DNA from: Saccharopolyspora indica
GTDB lineage: Bacteria > Actinomycetota > Actinomycetes > Mycobacteriales > Pseudonocardiaceae
Length of the DNA: 64,000 bases
Assembly: GCF_027853965.1 (NCBI RefSeq)
Contig: NZ_JAQGLB010000017.1
Span: forward strand, 62,001 to 126,000
Reading direction: 5' to 3'
Positions within the stretch are counted from its first letter, which is position 1; each line of letters begins with the position of its first letter. This document shows, piece by piece, positions 57,329 to 64,000 of this stretch. The position numbers were made by a program, and so were the translations under genes. The notes below the pieces were generated by a model. The model was not told where the DNA came from and searched no databases. It saw only the letters and a list, made by a program, of their open reading frames with translations.

Positions 57329-58927
57329 TCAGTACAGGTAGCGCTGGTTCGGGTCGACCTTGACGTGGAGGAGGGTCGGGCCCTGCTTGTCCGCCGCGAA
57401 CTCCTCGGACAGGGCCGTCGCCAGCTCCTCCGGGGTTTCGACGAGCTTGGACGGGCAGCCGAGGCTGGTCGCCAGGGCCGTGAAGTCGATGCCGCCGAGC
57501 TCCACGCCGGGGAGCTTGTCGCCGCCCGCCGCCTCGCCCAGGACCGCCACCGCCGCGTAGCGGGAGTTGTCCATGATCACGAAGGTGACCGGGGCCTGCT
57601 CGCGGACCGCCGTCCAGACCGACTGGATGCCGTACATGCTGGAGCCGTCGCCCAGCAGCGCCACCGTGCGCCGCTTCGGGTCGGCCATCGCCACGCCGAC
57701 CGCCGCGCAGATGCCGTAGCCGAGCGCGCCGGAGAAGCCGGTGAAGAAGCCGCCGTCGGTCGAGCGGATCGGGAAGTGCTCGTGCAGGTCGTTGCGGTGG
57801 CTGGGCGTCTCCTCCACCACCGCCGCGTCCGCGGGCAGCGCCTCGGAGATCGCGTCGAACACGTAGGCCGCGCTCAGCGGCGTGGCCGCGACCGGCTTCT
57901 CCGGCCGGGCGTAAGTCCGCGGCGCAGGGCGCTGCACGTCCTCGACCTGCGCGTTCACCTGCTGCACCGCGTGCGCCAGGGTGCTCAGCACGCCGCGGCC
58001 CTGGCGGGCTCGGGCCAGCACCTCCGGGTCGTCGTGCACCAGGAACATCTCCGGGAGCTCGACCTCGCTCTCGCCGCGGTACACGTGGTAGGTGAACGCC
58101 GGCGCGCCCCACACCACGACCAGGTCGTACTCGGCCAGTTCCGCGGTGAGCGCGCGCTGCTCGGGCTGCAGGAACCCGGCGAACTGCGGGTGGTCCTCCG
58201 GGAAGGAGCAGCGCGGCGACATGGGGGCCACCAGCACCGCGGCCTTCGACCTCTCGGCCAGCTGCACCATCTCGTCGACCACCTGGTCGCCGTCCACCGC
58301 GGGGCCGACCACGAACGCCGGGCGCTCGCAGCCGCGCAGCGCCTCGACCAGCTCGGACACCGCGGCCGGATCCGGCGCGAAGCCGGGGGTGCGCGGGCGG
58401 GCGGGCACCGGGACGCCGGGCTGGTCCCAGTCGTCGGCGGGGATGGACAGGAACACCGGGCCGTACGGCGGCGTGGTGGCCAGCTGGTAGGCGCGAACCA
58501 GCGCGGCGGGCACGTCTTCGGCGCGCGCGGGCTCGTAGCTCCACTTCACGTACGGCTGCGGGAAGTTCGGCGCGTCGGTGGCGCCGAGGAACGGTTCGCC
58601 GAACATCAGGCTGCGGGTCTGCTGGCCCGCGGTGATGATCATCGGCGTGCGGTTGCGGTAGGCGGTGAAGATCGCGCCGAGCGCGTGCCCCACCCCGCCC
58701 GCGGAGTGCAGGTTGACCAGCACCGGCTCGCGACGCGCCTGCGCGTAACCGTCGGCCATCGCGACCACCGCGGACTCCTGCAGGCCGAGCACGTACCGGA
58801 AGTCGTCCGGCCAGCCGGTCAGGAACGGCACCTCGGTCGTGCCCGGGTTCCCGAACACGGTGGTCAACCCGAGTTCCCGCATCAGGGTCCGGGTGATGTT
58901 ACGGACCGTGCGGTCCTCGCTGCGCAT
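57329..58927 (-). CDS. mdlC: Benzoylformate decarboxylase-like ThDP enzyme
   Basis: 532 residues, three-domain thiamine-diphosphate decarboxylase. The activator Glu is in VLGLQESAVVAMADGYAQA, NLHSAGGVGHALGAIFTAYRNRTPMIITAGQQTRSL resembles benzoylformate decarboxylase, and the cofactor motif is LGDGSSMYGIQSVWTAVREQAPVTFVIMDNSRYAAV. It would decarboxylate a 2-oxo acid; the aromatic substrate is a family-based guess. ATG at 58927. Not linked to mandelate genes here. Confidence 0.87.
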   Translation of the reverse strand: MRSEDRTVRNITRTLMRELGLTTVFGNPGTTEVPFLTGWPDDFRYVLGLQESAVVAMADGYAQARREPVLVNLHSAGGVGHALGAIFTAYRNRTPMIITAGQQTRSLMFGEPFLGATDAPNFPQPYVKWSYEPARAEDVPAALVRAYQLATTPPYGPVFLSIPADDWDQPGVPVPARPRTPGFAPDPAAVSELVEALRGCERPAFVVGPAVDGDQVVDEMVQLAERSKAAVLVAPMSPRCSFPEDHPQFAGFLQPEQRALTAELAEYDLVVVWGAPAFTYHVYRGESEVELPEMFLVHDDPEVLARARQGRGVLSTLAHAVQQVNAQVEDVQRPAPRTYARPEKPVAATPLSAAYVFDAISEALPADAAVVEETPSHRNDLHEHFPIRSTDGGFFTGFSGALGYGICAAVGVAMADPKRRTVALLGDGSSMYGIQSVWTAVREQAPVTFVIMDNSRYAAVAVLGEAAGGDKLPGVELGGIDFTALATSLGCPSKLVETPEELATALSEEFAADKQGPTLLHVKVDPNQRYLY

Positions 58928-59081
58928 CGCAAGCCTCCCTCATCATGCGAACAACCCCGCTCACCTGCGAGGTTGTCCCTGCAACGAGAACACATCAGCC
59001 CGGTCTGGACCAGATCGCGTTGGTCACTGGGCGGAATCGGGGAGGGCCGAGCTGGACTCTTTCCGCGCGGGGTGTCCGAAA

Positions 59082-59115
59082 CCACCCGGTGGTTCCGCGC
59101 GGAACCACCGGGTGG
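59082..59115. terminator. 34-bp perfect palindrome
   Basis: CCACCCGGTGGTTCCGC followed by its exact complement. It begins 52 bp after the stop of the LppU-like gene on the minus strand and can act as its terminator; there is no T tract. Confidence 0.6.
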
Positions 59116-59167
59116 GACGGAGGGAGGAGGTTCGGCTGCCCGGAAGGCGCAGCTCACGCCGAGGGGG

Positions 59168-59914
59168 TCAGGCGCCCTTGACGTCGTTGAAGCAGAAGGT
59201 CTTCTCCGCGAAGTTGTAGTAGCCGTCGCCCTCGCCGCAGACCTGCGCCGGTTCGCCGCGCGGGGCGACCCTGGTGATCTGGTCCTTCGCCTCGGAGCAG
59301 TCCAGCTTCAGCGGGATGCGGTTGCCCGATTCGTTGTACGGCGTGATGCAGTCGCCCGCCTCGACGTCGAGGACGATGCAGTAGGTCTTGCCGCCGGTGA
59401 TGTTGCTGTAGTCGTCACCGCACACCGAGCGGTCGGTGCCGCTGGAGACCTTCACGACCTCGTAGTCGGACTCGGTCGACCCGCAGCTGGCGATGGTCAT
59501 CTCGCCGCCGCTCTCGTCGGCCAGGTCGACGCAGTCGCCCTGGGTGACCGGGCCGGTGTCGACCCGGCTCTCGCTGGTCCGGCTCTGGGTGGGGTCACCG
59601 CCGGTGGGCAGCGTCGGGTTCGCCTGCGGGCGGCTGCTGACGTTGATGATCATCACGACCACCAGCGTGATCACGCCGATCACCGCGACGCCGGCGCCGA
59701 TCAGACCGATGATGAGCCCGGTGGACTTCTTCTTCGGCGGCATCGGCGGCGGCTGGTTCCCGGCGACGTGGCGCCAGAAGTCGTCCGGTTCGTTCGGCGG
59801 CGGGTAACCACCGGTCGGATAGCCGCCGGTCGGGTACTGACCGCTGGGGTACTGCTGGTTCGAGTACGGCCCCGACTGCGATCCGTAAGGATCCGGCTGC
59901 TGTGGGTAGCTCAC
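59168..59914 (-). CDS. LppU/SCO3897-like membrane protein
   Basis: 248 residues. A Pro/Gly/Tyr/Gln-rich N-terminus (1-60) is cytosolic, one membrane helix follows (about 65-90), and the outside part has two cysteine-containing repeats: VTQGDCVDL...IASCGSTESDYEVV and VEAGDCITPY...LDCSEA. Each repeat has conserved CV(D/T)-type cysteines of the LppU domain. Surface-located; function unknown. ATG at 59914. Confidence 0.82.
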   Translation of the reverse strand: MSYPQQPDPYGSQSGPYSNQQYPSGQYPTGGYPTGGYPPPNEPDDFWRHVAGNQPPPMPPKKKSTGLIIGLIGAGVAVIGVITLVVVMIINVSSRPQANPTLPTGGDPTQSRTSESRVDTGPVTQGDCVDLADESGGEMTIASCGSTESDYEVVKVSSGTDRSVCGDDYSNITGGKTYCIVLDVEAGDCITPYNESGNRIPLKLDCSEAKDQITRVAPRGEPAQVCGEGDGYYNFAEKTFCFNDVKGA

Positions 59915-60304
59915 TGCTCCTCCGTATATTCGTTCACCCCGAGAAGGCTAACCGCCCGCCCGGACTTCGGTGCGCGAACTGGTGATATGGAAGCGTGCGC
60001 CACACCGGTCAGGAGCCTTCCCGATCAACAGCATGACCTGCCGTTCCGCCTCCGGGAAGCCCGGGGTGCCGGCATCGCGTTGGCCCGGCGTTGGCGGTCT
60101 CGGTGACCATGCGGGCAGGTGTGGCTGTGCACGGGGGCAGCGAGCCGGTCGACCCGGCCAGCGGGCGGCCCGGCGTTGGGATGCTCGGCAGCGGTGGCTG
60201 CCAGCGGTTTCGCGGTCCGGCAGGGGGCGTCCCGCCCGCGGTTCTCGCACGAGCGCGCTGGAAGGGCCTGGACGAAGCCGGTTTCCGGACATTGGGGTGT
60301 GGTC
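59915..60304. other. Intergenic region before the RHS gene
   Basis: No supported gene. A 73-codon frame at 60091-60312 has no recognised family and overlaps the RHS start; the GTG at 60305 has TTGGGGTG 7 nt upstream. A promoter for the RHS gene probably lies here. Confidence 0.4.
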
Positions 60305-63300
60305 GTGGGTAATCCGCTGGTGGCGGAGCGCGAGGATTCGACGAAGTCGTTCAGCGGCGTGCCGATCCTGGAATCGATCGACGAGACGAAGAAGGCCATC
60401 GAGTCCGGCGACTGGGCGTCGGGCGTGATGGGTGCGGTGGGCACCGGCCTGGATGCGCTGGACATGGCGCTGGATCCGTTCGGGGCGATCCTGTCGGCCG
60501 GTGTCGGCTGGCTGATGGAGCACGTCGGCCCGTTGTCCGATGCGCTGGACGCCTTGACCGGTGATGCCGATCAGATCAAGGCCCACTCCGAGACGTGGAA
60601 GAACGTCGCCACCGAGCTCGGCGAGATCAACACCGAGATGGCCGGCATGGTCAGCAGCGACGTCGCGGACTGGACCGGCGAAGCCGCGGATTCCTACCGC
60701 AAGCGCAGCGAGGACACCGGAAAGCTCATCGAAGCGGCCAAGGCGGCGGCCGAGGGCGCCTCGGAAGGCGTCGGCACCGCGGGTGAGGTCGTGGCGGCGG
60801 TGCGCAGCCTGGTGCGCGACATCATCGCCGAGCTCGTCGGCAGCCTGATCTCCTGGGCGTTGCAGGTGCTGGCGACCTTGGGCATCGCGATGGCCTGGGT
60901 GGTTCCGCAGGTCATCGCGGCGGTGGCCAAGACGGTGGCCAAGATCGCCGACATCACCACGAAGCTGGTCAAGGCGATGAAGTCGCTGGGCAAGCTGATG
61001 AAGAAGCTCAAGGACGGCTTCGGCGACGCCAAGAAGGCGCTCGACAAGATCAAGAAGGACAAGGGCGGCTCCAACGACAAGCCCGACAGCCCCAAGCCGG
61101 ACCGAGGCAAGGGCGACGGCAACGGCAAGAAGGACAACAACGACGACCCGGCGTCCACCCACTCGCAGGGCACCGGCGGAAACGGGTCGGGCGGCGGCAA
61201 CGGCTCGTCCGACCGCTCCGGGGGCAACGGCGGTTCGCCGAACACCGACCGCTCGCTCGGCGGTGGCGGGTCACCGGGGCCGAATCCCCGCTCCCCGGGC
61301 GGAAATCCGCCACCCGCCCGGAGCAACCCCTCGGGCACCCGCAACCAGAACTCCAACCCGCGTTCGATGGACAAGTGCACCACCGTCGGCGACCCGATCG
61401 ACGTGGCCACCGGCCAGATGATCATGAGCGCCACCGATGTCCGGTTCGAGAACGCCCTGCCGCTGGAGATCAACCGCAGCCACTTCTCCCGGTACCGGCT
61501 CGGCCGCTGGTTCGGCCGCAGCTGGATGTCCACACTGGACGAACGACTGGAGGTGGACGGCAGCGGGATCAGCTACGCCGCCGCCGACGGCACCCTCCAG
61601 CACTTCGCGCACCCGACCGCGGGCGAGTGGGTGACCAGCGTCGACGGCCCGGCGCGCTCGCTGGGCAGGCTGGACGACGGCGGATACCTGGTCAAGGACG
61701 CGGAGCGCGGCTGCGTGCTGCACTTCGCCCCGGGCACCGGATCCCGGCTGCTGGTCGCGATGTTCGACCGCAACCACAACCGGATCGACTTCGGCTACGA
61801 CGAAACCGGTGCGCCGACGGAGATCCGGCACAGCACCGGATACCTGGTCCGGGTGGAGACCGCGAACGAGCGCGTCACGGCGCTGTTCTCGGTGGCCGCC
61901 GACGGCACCGAGGTCGAGCTGATGCGCTACGGCTACGCGGACGGCGCGCTGACCGAGCTGATCAACTCCTCCGGCCGGCCGCTGCGGTTCACCTACGACG
62001 CGGAAGGGCGCATCACCAGCTGGACCGACCGCAACGGCGAGTGGTACCGGTTCGGCTACGACGAGTCCGGGCGCTGCGTGCGCACCGAAGGCTCGGGCGG
62101 CTTCCTCAGCGGAGCGCTGGAGTACGACACCGAGAACCGGATCACCCGCTACACCGATTCCCTGGGACACCGCACCGAGTTCCACCTGAACGAAGCGGGC
62201 CAGGTCGTCAAGGAGGTGAACCCGCTCGGCGGCACCACCGAGTCCGAGTGGGACGCGGCCGACCGCCTGCTGCGCCGCACCGACCCGCTCGGCCGCACGA
62301 CGCGCCACGAGTACGACGACGCGGGCCACCTCATCGCCACCACCCGCCCCGACGGCAGTGAACTGCGCTGGGAGCGCGACGAATTCGGGCTGCCGCTCGC
62401 GGCCACCGAAGCCGACGGTTCGGTCACCCGGTGCGAGTACGACGAGCTGGGCAACCTGATCGAGGAGACCGATCCCACCGGGGCGAGAACCACCTGCGCC
62501 TACGACGAACGGGGCGACCTGGCCTCGTTCACCGACGCGCTGGGCAACACCACCCGGATCGAGCGCGGGATCGGCGGCCTGCCCGTCACCATCACCGACC
62601 CGTCGGGTGCGGTCACCCGGTTCGACCGCGACCAGTTCGGCCGGGCCACCGCGATCACCGATGCGCAGGGCGACGTGCAGCGGTTCGGCTACACCGTGTC
62701 CGGGCAGGTCATCTGGCAGACCGACGCGGACGGCACCACGCAGCGGTGGGCCTACGACGGCGGCGACAACGAGCGCGCCTACACCGACGAGCTCGCGGCC
62801 ACCACTCGCACCGAGGTCGCGAACTTCGACCTCGTCACGGTCCAGACCGGCCCCGACGGCAGCCTGCTGCGGTTGGCCTACGACACCGAGACGCGGCTGG
62901 TCGGCGTCACCAACGAGCAAGGGCTCGTCTGGCGGTACGACTACGACGCGGCGGGCAACCTGGTCCGGGAGGTCGACTTCAACGGGCACGAGACCCGGTA
63001 CGTCCACGACGCGGCCGGTCAGCTCGTCGAGCGCACCGATGCCGCCGGAGAGGTGACCCGCTTCGCCTACGACGAGCTGGGCCGGGTGGTCGAGCGGCGC
63101 ACCGGCTCCGCCGTCGCCCGCTTCACCTACGACGCCCAGGGCCACCTGCTGGAGGCGGTGAACGACGACAGCCGGGTGTCGTTCCAGCGCGACCGGCTCG
63201 GGCGCGTCACCGCCGAAACGGTCAACGGCCGCACCGTGACCTCGGTCTACGACGCACTGGGCCGAAGGGTCCTGCGGCGCACGCCCTCCGGGGCGGAGAG

Positions 63301-64000
63301 CTCCTGGGAGTACGACGCGAACAGCCGGCCGATCGCCCTGCACGCGGCGGGCCGGACGCTGCGCTTCGAGTACGACGCCCTCGGCCGCGAGGTCCGGCGC
63401 AGCCTGGGCGCGGGCATGTCGATCGAGCAGGCGTGGACGCACAACGAGCTCCTGCGGGCGCAGACCGTCAGCGACGCGGCAGGCCGGCGAAGCCAGCAGC
63501 GGTCCTTCTCCTACCGGGCCGACGGAATGCTGACCGGCGTCCAGGACCAGCTCACCGGGCCGCGGACGTTCGCCCTCGACCACGCCGGCCGCGTGCTGTC
63601 CGTGCAGGGTTCCGGCTGGACCGAGCAGTACGCCTACGACGCCGCGGGCAACCTCACCCGCGCTTCGTGGCCGACCGCCGCCGACCAGGACGCGCTCGGC
63701 GACCGGGCCTACACCGGGACCGTGGTGCGCGGCGCGGGCAGCGTCCGCGACGAGCACGACGCGCTGGGCCGCATGGTGCTGCGGCACCGCAAGCGCCTCT
63801 CGCAGAAGCCCGAGACCTGGCACTACTCCTGGGATTCCGGCAACCGCCTGGTCGGCGTGCGCACGCCCGACGGCGCGCACTGGCGCTACCGCTACGACGT
63901 GTTCGGGCGGCGGATCGCCAAGCAGCGCCTGGCCGCCGACGGCAGCGTCGCCGAGCAGGTCGACTTCACCTGGGACGACGACACGGTGATCGAGCAGGCC
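60305..64000 (+). CDS. WXG-like/RHS-repeat polymorphic toxin (runs off the window)
   Basis: 1232 residues, open at the end of the window. Residues about 55-155 form a WXG100-like helical hairpin (DWTGEAADSYRKR), so export by an ESX system is likely; a hydrophobic segment lies near 180-215. A Gly/Asn/Ser/Pro linker (about 255-350) leads into a DUF6531 RHS N-terminal domain (PIDVATGQMIMSATDVRFENALPLEINR) and then many RHS/YD repeats (YDELGRV, YDAAGNL). The C-terminal toxin and immunity gene, if present, lie beyond 64000. Confidence 0.9.
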   Translation, partial: MGNPLVAEREDSTKSFSGVPILESIDETKKAIESGDWASGVMGAVGTGLDALDMALDPFGAILSAGVGWLMEHVGPLSDALDALTGDADQIKAHSETWKNVATELGEINTEMAGMVSSDVADWTGEAADSYRKRSEDTGKLIEAAKAAAEGASEGVGTAGEVVAAVRSLVRDIIAELVGSLISWALQVLATLGIAMAWVVPQVIAAVAKTVAKIADITTKLVKAMKSLGKLMKKLKDGFGDAKKALDKIKKDKGGSNDKPDSPKPDRGKGDGNGKKDNNDDPASTHSQGTGGNGSGGGNGSSDRSGGNGGSPNTDRSLGGGGSPGPNPRSPGGNPPPARSNPSGTRNQNSNPRSMDKCTTVGDPIDVATGQMIMSATDVRFENALPLEINRSHFSRYRLGRWFGRSWMSTLDERLEVDGSGISYAAADGTLQHFAHPTAGEWVTSVDGPARSLGRLDDGGYLVKDAERGCVLHFAPGTGSRLLVAMFDRNHNRIDFGYDETGAPTEIRHSTGYLVRVETANERVTALFSVAADGTEVELMRYGYADGALTELINSSGRPLRFTYDAEGRITSWTDRNGEWYRFGYDESGRCVRTEGSGGFLSGALEYDTENRITRYTDSLGHRTEFHLNEAGQVVKEVNPLGGTTESEWDAADRLLRRTDPLGRTTRHEYDDAGHLIATTRPDGSELRWERDEFGLPLAATEADGSVTRCEYDELGNLIEETDPTGARTTCAYDERGDLASFTDALGNTTRIERGIGGLPVTITDPSGAVTRFDRDQFGRATAITDAQGDVQRFGYTVSGQVIWQTDADGTTQRWAYDGGDNERAYTDELAATTRTEVANFDLVTVQTGPDGSLLRLAYDTETRLVGVTNEQGLVWRYDYDAAGNLVREVDFNGHETRYVHDAAGQLVERTDAAGEVTRFAYDELGRVVERRTGSAVARFTYDAQGHLLEAVNDDSRVSFQRDRLGRVTAETVNGRTVTSVYDALGRRVLRRTPSGAESSWEYDANSRPIALHAAGRTLRFEYDALGREVRRSLGAGMSIEQAWTHNELLRAQTVSDAAGRRSQQRSFSYRADGMLTGVQDQLTGPRTFALDHAGRVLSVQGSGWTEQYAYDAAGNLTRASWPTAADQDALGDRAYTGTVVRGAGSVRDEHDALGRMVLRHRKRLSQKPETWHYSWDSGNRLVGVRTPDGAHWRYRYDVFGRRIAKQRLAADGSVAEQVDFTWDDDTVIEQA

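Noticed and set aside
60091..60312. 73-codon frame before the RHS gene
   Set aside because: No family, weak start, overlaps the RHS start. A small ESX partner could be expected at this place, but this frame gives no WXG motif.
59970..60428. 152-codon plus-strand frame after the LppU-like gene
   Set aside because: Translation is Arg/Ser/Trp-rich noise and runs through the RHS start in another frame.
61271..63880. 869-codon open frame antisense to the RHS gene
   Set aside because: It mirrors the repetitive RHS coding sequence; no start context or domain, while the plus strand shows YD repeats.

Overview
The window is about 64 kb of GC-rich DNA with frequent GTG starts, GTGA/ATGA stop-start overlaps and strong GC skew at third codon positions. 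It encodes ESX (type VII) associated proteins, a conservon (cvn) operon, an XRE/DUF397 pair, DUF3027, DUF2771, DUF3558 and Rpf families and an R2-like ligand-binding oxidase. This points to a chromosome of a mycelial actinomycete of the Pseudonocardiales type (Saccharopolyspora-like). That placement is an inference from gene content. No tRNA, rRNA, transposase, phage gene or CRISPR array was seen.

Layout. 1-2.8 kb: a vitamin B12-type ABC importer (ATPase cut by the window edge, permease, lipoprotein) on the minus strand behind a cobalamin riboswitch. 3-7.6 kb: superoxide dismutase, an MFS exporter with a MarR regulator, an NCS2 purine permease and a DUF2530-like protein. 7.7-11 kb: an orphan ESX accessory module (EspG chaperone, PE-like, DUF3558 lipoprotein, PPE-like). 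11-13.5 kb: small accessory genes around an XRE regulator/DUF397 pair. 13.5-21.6 kb: a sacsin-type ATPase coupled to DUF3027, glutaminyl cyclotransferase-like and DUF2771 lipoproteins, and an MFS protein with an odd charged N-terminus. 21.6-25.5 kb: a serine hydrolase/histidine kinase/NarL regulator set and a cold-shock protein. 26-31.4 kb: HAD phosphatase, R2lox, acyl-CoA ligase, PhzF, YccF. 31.5-41.8 kb: a molybdenum region (modABC with a coupled HAD phosphatase, a Mop-domain regulator, moaA, moaD, a moaB-moaE fusion, moaC), interrupted by an rpf gene under a c-di-AMP riboswitch and a CRP-like site, and by an SDR/TetR pair. 42-46.5 kb: malic enzyme and a helicase-associated/WYL protein. 46.8-51.8 kb: conservon cvnABCD. 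52.3-56.1 kb: a nitrate/sulfonate/taurine-type ABC importer with two different permeases. 56.3-59.9 kb: S41 peptidase, ThDP decarboxylase, LppU-like protein. 60.3 kb to the end: a WXG-like/RHS polymorphic toxin that runs off the window.

The most unusual signal is not a gene. Four families of palindromic repeats occupy many intergenic gaps. Family A is about 48 bp, six copies, with GGTGAAGGGCACC arms. Family B is about 45 bp, six copies, with CCGTGAG/CTCACGG arms. Family C is built on an ATTTC-N4-GAAAT core, usually paired; one copy lies in frame inside the start of modB. Family D is a 175-190 bp two-hairpin element in four copies, whose variable stem arms change together while a 20-nt centre stays fixed. 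No transposase is linked to any of them. Families A, B and C resemble REP-type elements, and family D looks like an undescribed structured element.
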